Position numbers and translations under genes: made by a program. The notes under the pieces were generated by a model. That model saw only the letters and a list, made by a program, of their open reading frames with translations. It was not told where the DNA came from and did no database searches. Shown piece by piece: positions 24,866 to 38,500 of a DNA stretch of 64,000 bases (its first letter is position 1; the number at the start of each line of letters is the position of its first letter). The stretch is taken from positions 75,212,658 to 75,276,657 of the forward strand of contig CM019215.1 in NCBI GenBank assembly GCA_009741485.1. Reading direction: 5' to 3'. Source of the DNA: Malurus cyaneus samueli (Eukaryota > Chordata > Aves > Passeriformes > Maluridae).

Positions 24866-27800
24866 CAAATAAAATCAAGCACCTATATGTTAGGATTATC
24901 ACAACTTGATTAAACACATGTCCAATGTAAATCAGACAAGCTGAAAAATATACCTTGAAACTGACTACTGAGCACTTCCTTATTCCCCATTAATTTGAAA
25001 AATTTTTTCAAAGATTAGCATTAGAATTAAAAGTGTGGAAGATTTCTCTACGAATTTCTGTTAGTTCCAAATGATATTTATTGAAGAGAAGTCAGGGCTT
25101 TTCTGTTTTTTACATCTCATTTGTGAATAAATGAATGCTGTGATCTAGTAGTCACTGCCACTGGAGGGACTGCTGAACTCCAGCAGCATATGACAGTTAC
25201 TGGATAACAAGTCATCAATTGCTTGTTGTCTTTGTTGTGGAAAATCAACTTTTCTGTAAGGTTCTTAGTTCTTTTCTTCCCAAGCTACAAGGCTGAAGTG
25301 CTCAGTGAACAGAATCAGTCATATCAGCACTTTCCTGTATATCATACTTAATTTAGAATTTAAGGGTTGCATTAAAAAAAAAAAAACTAATATATGTTTA
25401 ATCTCTCTTGCACCTACATTTTTCATAAAGTGATTTGTGCAATGTTTTTAACACACTTGGTCTTGTTATTACATTTGTCCCAAGAATAAATGAAAAGAAA
25501 GATTTGTATGCCACAAGAAAAAAGCAGCAGCAACCAATCAATCAACCAGCCCAGACCTCAAACTCCCCTCCCTGGCCCTGCTATTAAAGATAGGGAGAGT
25601 GAAAACTCTTTTGGTGTGTCACAGAGGAGAGAAGAGTGAAGATCCCTTACTGCAGAGAGAATGCTAGGAATCACTAAAGACTTTGTGTCTATCTTATGGA
25701 TGAGGAAGAATATAAAAGTGCAGAATCAAGGTGCTCTTTATAGTGTTTACATTGGAAGGTTTTGATCTTAGCATTAACTTTCAAGAATTCCTTTCTTTCT
25801 AAGAGTTTGCTCAGTGAAAGTCTCAAAAGCAAAGTCTTTCTATCTTCTTGCCTCCTTCACAACTACATTTGGCTTGCATTATTTTAAAGTATAGAGAATA
25901 TTATTTTAAAGTAACAGAACTGCATAGCATAACCAAAACTATTTTAAAAGAGATTCTACCATTGGGGATCAGTTTCAGCAGTGCTTTTCTGTTAGTAATT
26001 CATACATTTTGCAACAGGCAATTGTTTGTGAAGTTCGTTTGCATACCAGAAAGACTAACATTCCTTAAAGCTATTCCATTTTTCATGTTTTTCATTTTTG
26101 TATTGCTACTATTGCACCTTGGGTGCAACTGGTATTCTGTCATGACTATTATCGCTAGGTAAAATATGGTTATACCAAGTATTTTTTTTTATTAAGTCAT
26201 GAGGGTAAAATGAAGATATACCTCCAAAAGAATATAGAATAGTAAATTGAAATTAACAAACTTGGAAAGTTTATTTTTTTTACAGTCTGAAAAGAGTAAA
26301 CCCAAGGCACATATTTTTAATTTATAAAATTCATTGAGGCGGGAAAGACATTCAGCACGATTTCTCTCCTGACACCACGTAATCTCCAGGTGCTCAGATC
26401 CCTTCAAACCACAACTGCAGGGTTGCCAATGTGCATAAGCCCCAGGCTTGGAAATATCTGAGTAAATTGGGCATACTCTGGAGATGAGCTTGCACATCAA
26501 GTTAACTGTGAGGTTTCATTATTTATTTGTGCCTGACTTGTCTTTGCTCAATTGCTTCCCATGCCTGCAGCCTTTGCTTCAGTTCTCTAAAGCTGACATA
26601 CTTATCTATGGCTTTTCAAAATACACATATTTTTCCCAGAAGGGGGGAAAAGTAATTTAGGAATCCGTCTGTGGTTTCTAATATTCTTAAAAAGCAGGTG
26701 TGTGAAAAGTTGCAGAGGTGTTATAGTGTGTTTGCTTCCTACAAATAGGGAGGAGAATGGTTAGAACAGTGTCCATCCCGGAGTTTATCTCTTACACGTT
26801 TGATGTACAAAAATTGATCTGTTGCCCTTTGTCAGTGGATGTGGTCTTAGGAAGGGCTTCTCTAGACTGCACAGAAGACTCAGCAGTTCAATATTTTAAG
26901 ACACAAATAAAAATTCTGTGGACTTGGCATAATTCAGGTTCCGACTGAAGCTTTGTTAAGTGTCAAATCATGTGAAATAAAATCAAGGGCATGACCCTTT
27001 CCTGTGAAACAAACTGGGTTTCCATCTGTGGTCTAAAGATCCAGCTTAGTGAAGTTCTCAGGTCTTTGATTAGGCAGCTCAGCAGATTCAATGGCTGAAG
27101 CATGCCAGCTTCTGTAACCAGCAGCATACCATTGGTATTTTCAGCAGCAGGTATTTTTGCTATCTGACAGACGAAAAAATTCACAAAAGTACATAAGCAG
27201 CAGAATGAATATGAGGAAGAGTAGAGTTAGAAAAAGTGGGGTTCCCTACACTGTTATCTTACTCCATGTTTATTCAAACCAACAAGGAATAGTTTTCTAT
27301 CCTGACCTTATGTCACAGCACAAATACTCACAGGAAGGAGACAGAAGGAAAGAAAGAGATGGGAAATAGCTCAGTAGGCATTACTGCCCTGTGTCATAAG
27401 AGATGCCCTTAAAATGCTGCTCACAATATACATCGTTTGTGCCCTAATATCTACACATATTCATTTTGGAAGTGGTAGGAACTGGGTTGATTGCTCTTTC
27501 CACACAGTTGCTTTATTTTGATATAATTAATTGTTTAGCAAATGTCTTAATTTTCTTTTGTTTTTGAGGAAAAACTCTGCAACACTTTTTCTAAGTAGAT
27601 TTTTTTTTTTTATTTGTTCTATAGTTTCTTTTAGCTAGTTAGGACTTTTTCTGTTTGTTATCCATGCTTGATTTATGAGTGTCTCCAACTTAATAACTGA
27701 GCTGTGAAAAGAATATGTTTACTGTCCAATTCCAATAAGAAAAGGTGGCCTGGAAAGAGGCTTACTAAAGGAACAAAAAGATAAAATAGCAAACATTCTG

Positions 27801-28867
27801 TGCATTAATGACACATTAGGTCAAACTATTGCAAAATTTCATACAACATCAAAAAAAGGTTGAAAAATTCAGGGGCATTCAAAGATACACTGTTAGAGAG
27901 TTTAACCCTTTCTTCCCTGACTGCAATGAACCTTCTCTTGTAGTTCGCCAGGTCCTGTTGAAGTAGAGAATGCTGTTCCTGGACTGTTACATGTTTCCTC
28001 TTTGCTTAGGAGTCCAGACTGCATGTACAATATCTGAGGTTCTAAAACTGAGTTCAGAACCAGGAATCACTTCCTTCAGGCCCGTGTCAGATTTCAGAAG
28101 CTCATATCTAAGCAGACATGTCTCAGAGAGTGTGGCTGCATAAATGTCCAATAGCTTCATCCCGATAGTTGTCTCCTAGAGAGCTGATCACTATGGCCCA
28201 GTAGAAACCTGGGCTTCTGCAGCCTGTGACGGCTGCCCATCCCTTTATTGCTGATTTCCCTAATGCTGGCATTGGAAGGTCTGTGAAAACCTTTTGGTTA
28301 GGCAGGTCTGTTTCTTCACACAGCAATTCTGTGTGGTCATGGTATGCTTGCAGAAATAGCATATCCTTCTACCTTGTGCCAGTTTTTCTAGATGAGAAAT
28401 GCCACTCTGCAGTAGCTGCTAGAAAAGGAAAGCAGTAGGAATCCAAATCACTGGAAACTCACTATGCATGTTTTTGCTTCCACAGCAGGAAGGCTGGCAG
28501 TCATGGCTGTGACTGTACTGGATGTATCATCTTTCCCTTGACCTCCCTCCCAGAAACCCTGAAGGTACCAAAACCTCTCCTGCTGTCTTCCCAGTTCCTT
28601 CATGATGCCAAGACCATTCCAAACTGAGCTGCACAGCTTTGAAAGGACTCATGAATTGCTACTAGATCTTCAGAGGACAGAGAAATATCGTGTACAAACT
28701 CACTCATTGGAAGCTTCCACTTTCTTAATGCATATAGCCACAAATGGGAAATAGGACTCCAAACTGGATACATTTGACAAGGGGTACATGAGGCTATAGA
28801 AATAGAAATGTTTGAGTTCTGGACTGTTTGAAGTGAATTCATGTCCATACTAAATATTATAATAGAC

Positions 28868-28871
<4 letters not shown>

Positions 28872-28906
<35 letters not shown>
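28872..28906 (+). repeat. Poly(T) run, 35 bases
   Basis: Uninterrupted T run in single-copy DNA; could be an old retroposon tail on the minus strand, but no element is recognisable next to it. Confidence 0.95.
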
Positions 28907-28910
<4 letters not shown>

Positions 28911-29452
28911 CATACTATTAATCCATTTTGTAATGAATTGTGATTGAGGTATAGTTGTTTGAATCCTTCCCACACTTTTCAGATCCTTAAAGAGGCTGAA
29001 TCCTGGAGAAAATTTTGTGAAATTATCTTTCCTTTCTAAAGCATTCTAAATTTAAGTTGGAGGACAAAGTAGTATTATGCAACATCAACTCTATTAGAAG
29101 TATGCAAAGTTATTTGGGCATTATAACAGCTAGATATACTTCTATCCTTTCTGCACTGCCAGCATGAGTTGGAGGAATGAAGGCTTTATGTGTGGAAATT
29201 TTCACCAACAAAAATATGTACACACATAAGAAAGGCAAAACACAAGAGATTTATAAAACTAATTAGTTTTAAAAAATCATTACTGACTATAAGTAAATTT
29301 CCTCCTCATACATACTGTTTTTCAAAATCTTAATCTTTTTAAAAATTGCTGTGAAGTAGGTGGATGTAGGAGTAAAACAAGTTTGTATTTGACTGCATAT
29401 GCCTAGCAGAAGCAGGAAATTATTTAGTTGAACTGATCTGTTAATTATCTGG

Positions 29453-29519
29453 AAAAAAACAAACAAACAAACAAACAACAAAAACAACAACAACACAAAA
29501 AAAACCACAAAAAAACCAC
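29453..29519 (+). repeat. AAAC/AAC simple repeat
   Basis: AAAC units pass into AAC units and then an A/CC-rich stretch. Low-complexity sequence; it explains the open frame at 29287-29508. Confidence 0.9.
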
Positions 29520-32500
29520 CACCCCATGCATTTGAAATACAAATTCCCCAAAGTAATGCTTCTGGGGTTTAGGACAATTATAGGCTCATTAGCATTTGTC
29601 CTCAGTCTCATAAAACTAAGGTGATAAGTAAGGAAAAGAATTAAGCGACAAATCAGTAAAGCTAAAAAGTTTCTCTGCCGTGGTGTTGGATTTGCTCTGT
29701 CAAATTATGAATAATTCTCTGCCTTCTTGTTCCCTTCGTCCCTGTCTCTCCAGTAATTTTGATAACTGGTGATTATTTCTGTAGGGAAGTCTAATGATGA
29801 CAGAAATTATTTACAAAAACCCTTATACCTCATGCACTAGAACAAAATAATATGAAAATATTTTTTCCCAAGAATGCTGAAAAACATTCAATATAACCTG
29901 TCCCCACTGGGAGGAGGACGGTTAGCGTTTGGTAAAAAAAAAAAAAAAAAATAAAAACACAGACTATAAAAAGCTACTAAAAAAAAAAAAAAAACCAAAA
30001 AAAAACCCAACCAGTTTAAGTTAGTAATACTATTTTAGACTGGTTTTTACTGTATTTTAGTTGTTTTGTCAGTTTGCAGCAATCATGTGCCAATTCAGAA
30101 GTAGCTGTCTCCTTTGCTTAAGCCAGCTGACTGTCTGCAGACAGTGCCTGGCAGGAAGGAACCGCTTTCACATCGTTTGATTTCAATCTCTTAATACAAC
30201 ATAACGTTATTTCCCTTTGCAAGTGAAATACATATAATATTTAGGCCTGATCAAAGAACAGCAAACTCTGTGGGATTTTTGATGCCCTATTTTTTTTTTT
30301 TTTTTTTATCTGCTGGCAGTTCTCTGTATTTCTGCGGTACAAAATATCACATTAGTAAGGATTTGCAAAATCAAAACAGCAGAACATTATCTTAGCCTGA
30401 ACACGGTATATGGGGAAAAAAAAAATAAAGTAGAACATAAACACAGTTAAAATTTGAAAATAAATTTCATCATATGTCACAGAGTACTTCAGGTGCAGCT
30501 TAGAAGCTGACAACACAGCGTGCAAATAAGTGATTTGCTTTACAAAGGTCTGAGAAAAAGAGATATACCTCAGCTGAAGTTTGGAAGCTTCCCACATTTT
30601 TTATCTTTAAAAACCTAATAAGGTTCAGATTTTGCTTATGTACTGGAAGTAAAAACCATTAAAAGCACAATTTCATAGCTTTCTCCATTTGGAATAAAAG
30701 CTAAAAGGTTTTGTAACATAACCTGCTCACTAACCCATTAAAAAAAGTGAAGTTTAGCTGCTAATGCAGTTCCAAGTGTAGAGTAACTTTAATACTTCCC
30801 AAGTCACGATATGTTAAGGGTGATGCCAGTATAAGGTTTTCACTTCTCAGATATTTTGTTGACTGAATAATTCACTCTTAAATCTCTCTATCTGAAAAGT
30901 GACAATTATACGGCACTTGGTCTTCCTAATTCATGACTGACAGAATCCATAGGGAAGGGTATGTACTTATGAGCAGATAGACAAGAATGAAAGTAATATA
31001 TAGCTAAATTGCTGTGGACAGAATAAGATCTCCCTTAATCTGTGGCCATTCTGAACTGAACTTATATTCAGTCATTTGAAGGAAACAAATGCTTGCATGT
31101 GTTTAAAATCTTTTGCTTTCCAAACACAGAAGAATTTTAAAACTGCAAAGGAGCAGCTCTTCCTCTGCAAGTGAGCATTTCTCTTTCCTGAACACTCAGG
31201 AAAGTCAAACAGAATGGCAAACCTGGTTATTTTGACAGTGTTAACCCATATTTGAAAACTTAGGGAGTTAATAAATGTAAACCAAATCAGTATCCATACC
31301 TTTCTGGGCCAAAATTCTTATTCTGTTTTAAAAAAATATAAAAAATAGGCAAATCAAACCTATCTAATGCTGTGAGGCAATTTGAGACCATCTGAACATA
31401 TAGCCTTACCTTTTTTTTTGTTGGCTTTGCTTTGTTTTTATAAATCAGAATTTAAAGTATGATGTAATTTAATTATTAAATGCATGAGCAAGAGATGGAG
31501 TTGTAAATATATCTGGCTTGCACTGCAATACAGAAGTCATGATACTAAATTCATCTAGGATTAATGCTGTGATTGTCACTTTGTGTCATCCACAATGTTG
31601 GACTGGATTTCTGTTGGAGAGAAAAAGAGTACAGCAGAAGTGATGCTAGAGACCCAGGGATCAGCAAAAAGATGGAAGGAAAGTAAGGAGACTGTGCTAT
31701 CAGGAAATAGTTTTCTATCAGGGAAAAAATATGAAATATAGCCTTAGAAATTATGCCTCAGAAATATAACATTTAATAGTAAGTGCATAAATAAGAATGT
31801 AGTATTTTCACTGAACTTAAGGAACTAAAGGAATGTGGTAGATTAGAAAAATAAAATAAATATGACAGACATGAGACTAATTATAAGTATCCTTGCAGCA
31901 TAAATGTTTTTATGTATCTACAAACTTTCATCAAGTGAACAACAGATAACATAACATAACATAACCATAACCATCTCTACACCATTATCAAAAATTAACA
32001 CTTGGTTATTTGATCTTCCTTGGTCAAAAAGAGAAAGCATGGAAACCTTTGTTAAAAACTCAATACAATCTTAACAAATTATAATTAAATTAAAAAAAAA
32101 AAAAACAAGGCTAATAATTAAAAAAATCCTATTAAGGAATATACTTTTATTTAAAGTAAAAACAATAAAATAATTTAAAAACTGTTAAACAAAAATACTA
32201 ATTTCATTAATCTCAGATTCTCAAATTTATGTAACTACTGCTGAAGATGTTTTTGAAGATTCAGAGAAAATTTAACAATGTAGCACTTTGAAGCCAGTTA
32301 AAAACTCTCAGTGAAATAATTTGTGAAAGTAGAAATGCTTCACCTCAATTAAGATGGATTTGAAAAATCATTTCTCCAAACAGTAGGAGGGTGTACGAAT
32401 CAGGAAATATTAGGGCTTCAATAAATGATGTTTGCAGATGGTGGACTTTTTTTAGTTCTGTTATTTATGAACATTTCAACAGAAAGCACTTCAGTTTAAA

Positions 32501-35500
32501 GAGAAGGCTTCGTATTACTTTAGTTTTACTTTATTAGAACAGTGAAGGTCTCAACACATTAAAGTAGTAGATAACAAAGTGCTTTCTGCAACCACAATAG
32601 TGTTCAAAAGTACCAGTAATCATTATGAATTTATAGTCCCTGTGTTCCCACTGTATGAAATATGAATTTTATGTAGCAGAGCAGTATTCATCAGAGTGGT
32701 ATATAATCATCTTTACTATCTGCCATAAACTTTGTTTGAAATCACAATTTTTTTTTAAATAAGTAAAAGAACATACAAGCACTCTGCTAGTTTTCTAAAT
32801 CTACTTCTGCAGAAAGTACAGAAAGCTAGGAGTACTGACCCAGCCTTGACCACAAAAAGGTTATAAAATACAAAGTGCACTTGGATACTAAAAGGAAAAA
32901 GACAAAAAAGAGGTTTTTTGCTCCTTTCCCTTTTTCTGGATTCACTAAGGGTATATGCATTGGTACTTAACCAGACAGAAGACATCTGAACAAATCAATG
33001 GTATTTAAATATGTTTAGACAATATTTATTGAACCTGACACACTGATTATGTTAAATCCTGGGCTCCCGTGGCCCAGTATGGTGTCGAGGTCCCATTGTT
33101 TCCCATTCTTTACTGGCCCTCTCCCACTGCTTTGTGGAAAGCCAGTCCTATTGCACTGTGAAAAGTCCCTGGGGAGCACCATCAGCTATCAGCCTGCATT
33201 TCTGAGGCTAAATCTGCTTTGGAAAGCAGACCCACCACTTCATTCCCCACCACTACTACAAGAAACAAAGTCCAGTTTCCAAGGGCACATGGATTCAGAG
33301 CAGACCATAAACTGTTTGCATTGACATTTCCCAAAAACCATAGTAAAACAACTTTTGAAATTTCCACACACTGGAAACAGAGTTTCATAGTCTTGAGGTC
33401 TAAGAGAAGAGAGTAAGAGAAGACTAAAGAGAAGACACCCTGAGTATACTTGAGAAATTGTTAGTGACTGCTAAAACCTCTGATCTTTTAGCAGATGATG
33501 ATGCTGGATAAGTGGAAGATGTAGAATATGATCTGGAGGTGTCGAGAGAGTAATGACTGATGGAAATGGGTTCATATTTTGTGCAAAATAGCAAGAGAAA
33601 GAACTAATTTCAGCCATGGATCTTCACTTGGGCAATTCAGTGCTATCAAATCTATGAAATCTGGGTTATGCATGACGTCTTAGATTTCGAAACAGCTTGC
33701 TATGATTCCTGTGATGATAAGGATTTGTGATGCAAGGCATATTCCTTGGGAAATGAAGAGAATGATTGCATCAGCACCCAGGGATGCACCAGCACTGAAC
33801 CTTGATACTTGGATTCTTTAGGCTGTTTGAAAACCATCTCACACTGAAAGGTCATTCTGTTTTATGAAAAACTGTCAAATATATTGCAGTTCTGGCTTGC
33901 AAATAGTTGTTCTGAAAGGAGCACTATTCTGTTATACTCCTGAGGTCTGGACTATGTTTCTATAAAAGTGTCTCTACATGGGCACTGTCCTGCCTAGGGC
34001 CTGCTAATCTTTTCTCTTTTTACAGCCCAGCAAGTGTCTTTGCAGTCCACCATATCCTATCACTCCAGAAGCATCAAGGGAAGAATATTTTTAACTGAAA
34101 GGAACACGCAGTATGCATGCTGGAAAATGGTGAAAAGTGCAAGATAAAATATTTCTAGGTGGAACTATGCATAATATACTGCAACTTAGTTACCAAATAT
34201 TGTGCTATCCCATGGAAGGTAAGAGAAACACCTTTGCAAATAGAAGGAACCAGAATGTGTCGTGAGTTTCTGAGTTTCAATCCTAGAAGTGTGACAGTCC
34301 ACCCCTTCCTATTACCTCTGAAAATTTTGATATAAAATCCTTTGTCAAATATTTGAGAACAAATTTCTTCCACTCCCCAAAAGCCCTTGCTCTCTAAAAA
34401 CAGTGACATGAACTATTTGTTTTCCAGCTTCCCACACTGAAAAATAATCTGGAATGGTCATGACAGAATATATGTAATCAGAAGGAAGAATAAATGGGGG
34501 CCAGATGGTTACAGGATATGTAGAAGTTGCCAGTTTTCCATTTCATTTTGTTCATTGCTATTAATTATTATTATTATTATTCAAAATAGTGGATTGTGAA
34601 GGACTCTGGACACAAGTTTATCAAAGATATCCAGGGACATAATATTTGGAGCATTAAAGATTAAAATAATGAAATAGGGAATAAAGGTCTGGAAAATTAG
34701 CTTATGGAAGGACTATTCAGGTCCTGGGAAGCAGGAATAAAAAATCCAAAATGCAACTAAGCCATTCTGGTTCAAGCTTAACTAAATAATTCATAAATTG
34801 ATGTCACAAAAATTTATGAAGCCTTTAGCATAGAGATTTGCAAACTGATCACTTCATTCAGCTAGTTGTAGCCGAAAGCAAGTTGCTTTTCCATCTGACT
34901 AAAGTTTAACTTTCTAGGGGATTACTGTTAATAATATTATTTTTTAAGGTATCTGGATTTGTTCAGGACTATGCTTGAAAGTGATACATAAGTTCTAAAT
35001 TTCAATACCTCCATTAGTATCCTCCTTCTGTCTTCTGGCCTATCACATTTGTAAATTTCTAACACTAATCTTTTACTTAATTTTGCTCAAACACAGTTTC
35101 TGTTTTCAGAAAAAGGGAGACCCAACTGCTGTCCTGGAAAAGGACTAACGATTGTTATCCCCATAGAATTCAAACAATTGTGTCACATGGAAAGGGCCAA
35201 GGGAAGAGTTTTCTCCATACTTCCAAATTTTTCCTTTACTACCAATGAAATATTGCTCTTTATTTAGAATAGTACACTGAGGTGAATCTGGGATACTTTT
35301 GTAGATCACAACTGCTGTGTAAATTGGGTGCTGTGAATCTTGCCCGAGAGAAGTTTATTTCACTGAATACAAGAGCATAATCTTTTAAGCATTCTAGGGT
35401 TAAGCACGGTAGTAACCCCCCCACCCTCCAGTTCATTAAGTGCAGAGCAAAACCAACAAAAAGCCAATGAAAATTGATATAAACATGAAAAAATGGTAGC

Positions 35501-38500
35501 AAAACCCCTAAGATCTTGCTATGAATAGAATAATTTCATTCAGTAACATCTTTGATAATTTAGAATTGAAATGTTCTTCTGCTGCAAAGCAATTTTCAGA
35601 GTAACAAAACCAATGTTTGTTTTTTTCCCATCTGGAAGGGAATAACAATTTGTTCCTAGACTTTTTCTTATCTCACTGGATTAGTGCCCTGCATATCTCA
35701 TTGGAAACAGTTAACACTTTCAGTCAAAGCTCTGTTAACCTACTGCCCAGGGATTCAATGAGTTTGAATTTCCTCTAACCTACTTTCCCACTTTCTTCAT
35801 CACACTGTACTAAATGTACATCTTTCAAACTCTTCCTAAATATTTTTTTGGCTCAGAGGTGATTATAGTCATGACAGCAGTTGGAAGTCTTCTGGGCTTT
35901 GATACTACTACCATCTGCCTCTAGTAAGAACAGTTTCTGAGATTGTTCACTTATTCGTGCCATAGCCAATTTTGTATAAATATTCAGAGAAGGCAGCTTA
36001 AGTGATATGATTGTATTTCATTCACTGATTTTGATTGAAACTACAGGTATTTTCAAAAAGCAAATCGCAGAATGATGTCCAGATTGTGCTTTTATTGTTT
36101 CAAGTGAGTTTCCAAAACAATAAAAATCTTCTGCTTGTCTGCAATGCTGTAATAAACAAACAGCCTCTTCACAATTGTTTGGCTCCAAACCTGACATGAA
36201 AACTGAAAATAACTCTGAGTGAGCAGCTGAAATTTAATCAACAAATACCACCACAACAATCAAGACACCATCAGAATTTCATTGCCAACCTGTACACATC
36301 TGAGGGTTAATTAGAACATAAGGGATAGACTGAAAAGAATTACATAGGAATTGCTTTTAATGTCGGTTGTTGAAAATTAAAAAGAATAGGGTAAGAAGTG
36401 TATATGACAAATGCAGCTATCAAAAAATAGTGAATTAAAAACTTTATCTGAGGACTGTTAGGGTGGATATGGTTTAAGGATTGAGAAAGGTTTGTGTGTG
36501 TTAAAGGTGATACATCCTAGAAAACTCATTTAATCCTTTAATTTTAAAATAATGAAACACTTGAAAATATGGAATCATTGCCTTTTTTTTTTTATTATTT
36601 ATTTTTTTTTTAATAGCAGCTAACATCTGATGGACTTAGGTTCCTACAACAATGTACCTACAAAGCTAACTTGGATAATACAAGTGATATGAATAGAATA
36701 AATTTCTGGTTTCTGTGTGCAAATAGCAGAGAAATAGACAGCATCTAGTTCAGTACAAAGCTCCATTTTGGCTTTGTATCCTCTTGTCTCAAATTTTTAA
36801 TTGTATTTTATTTTATTTGTTTGTTTGTAAGCTTGTTTCATTTTTATTTGCTCTTGCACTGCTTCTTCATTGCACCTAATTCCTGCTGAGTTCATGAGCT
36901 AGACAGCTGTGAGAGGGCTCCTGGGCATCTAGGATATCAATCCACTACAAAGTTTTACCTTACAGAATCCTCAAAGAGTATTTCAGTCCTTTTTTGTCCA
37001 CTGATGTAGTCTACTTATGCTGTGCTCTTACACATGAAGATGGAACATTTCAGTGTTTAGGGGATTAGTCTGGGGTTTGGGAATTGAGCTTTCAGTTTCT
37101 TTCTTGATCCTGTTAATATCTGAAGCAAAACAGTTGGTCTTCCTGTGACCCAGGGGATTAAAATAATCATCTGGATTCTACACCCCAATCCTTTCATATT
37201 CAAGTGTCTCAAAGAATGAAGCTGTATTGTGAGGGTAATTCAGCATCAGATATTAAGCATCTACTATTTCAGAAGAATCTGACAATTTCTTGCAGAACTT
37301 TTTCATGCTATAGGAAAGAATGCAGACTTCCTTTATAACTCTTATCTTCTGCTATCCTTCTTCCTCTGGCAATAATATTAAGGGAAGTGGCTGGGGGAAT
37401 CCAGTGTGAGGACAAAATTAAAGAGAAGCAGAAGAATTATTTTAGAAAAAAAATAGCAAGGCTTTCTGTTACAGTAAAACAGAAAGAAAGACAGTTATGA
37501 GCAGACAGGCTTTACAACTCCAAGTTAGAGGGTCCACTGTGTTTCAAGTTTTCTAATCTATTCTTTAATTATGGTGACCCAGATTGGTGGTCCACCTTGA
37601 CCATGTATATAAGCACTGTCTCATTTTCCATCAGAAGCTGAGCAGTATTTTCTTGGATTACAGTACCTCTCTCCTAAAGCAATTTTGATACAGGTCTGCC
37701 ACAAAACCAAACTGCAGAATTCCCAACATGTGATGATACCTTCACTGTATGTTAAGAATTAAAAGAGAAAAAAAAAAAAAAAAAAAAGAGGGGAAGCCTA
37801 AGCTGCAAAAATAATCCACTTTACTTCATCAAATTCCAAATGTTGTCCACTGTTACCACTTGGTCATTGCAGTTGTACACAGTACATTGGACAGCATGGT
37901 GAAGGGTAAATCTGCTTCTCTGTCATAGCATGATTATAACTTTTGTTGTGAAATTGCAAACTGCCTTTCAATAATCTATTATGGATGACAATAGTGAACT
38001 AGCTGAAAGATCAAACAACTCAACACAAGCTCAAAAAAAAATCCTCAAAAAACATCCTAAAGCAGTGCTTTAGTAGTCATCCCCATAAAGTTGTGTGCTG
38101 CCATGTGCATTCTGGTGTGGGTCACCGGGCCAGGTAGTTGAAAACTAACCTAAATACGTCTATGAATTTTCCATTATACTATGAAACTGCCAATCTACTC
38201 ATTCAGAAGAAAATAAATATACATTATGTTTCTAGGCAGATAAAGTTTACTTTGTTCCATATATCTCTTCTCTTAGCACCAATAAATAACTAGCACTGCT
38301 AAAAAGCAAGAATAATGTACTGTCAATATGGCATTTCTATATTCCCTCTCAATAATTTTTTTTCAAATCTCTATGCTTTCTCAGTCTGCTGAAGTAAAAA
38401 ATTAAAGAATAATTTGACAAAACATCCTTTGTAAGTTGGAGAATAAAGCAAAATCTGATAGCTTGAATTAATTGGGTTTTCTTTTAAAAAATTGCCATTC

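Larger units (their letters stand above)
14186..27487 (-). repeat. Right arm of the giant inverted repeat
   Basis: This is the reverse-complement partner of 1-13153, carrying the same mobile elements in mirror order and opposite strand. The last base pair I can match is around 27487, opposite base 1 of the window; sequence further right would pair with DNA left of the window if the palindrome continues. Short open frames recur on the opposite strand in both arms (for example 7773-7967 and 19431-19625, 64 residues, one residue different). They match no family I recognise and follow simply from the duplication. The stretches between elements (15510-20190, 20510-21550, 22160-24230, 24870-27487) hold nothing I can name. 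Confidence 0.96.
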
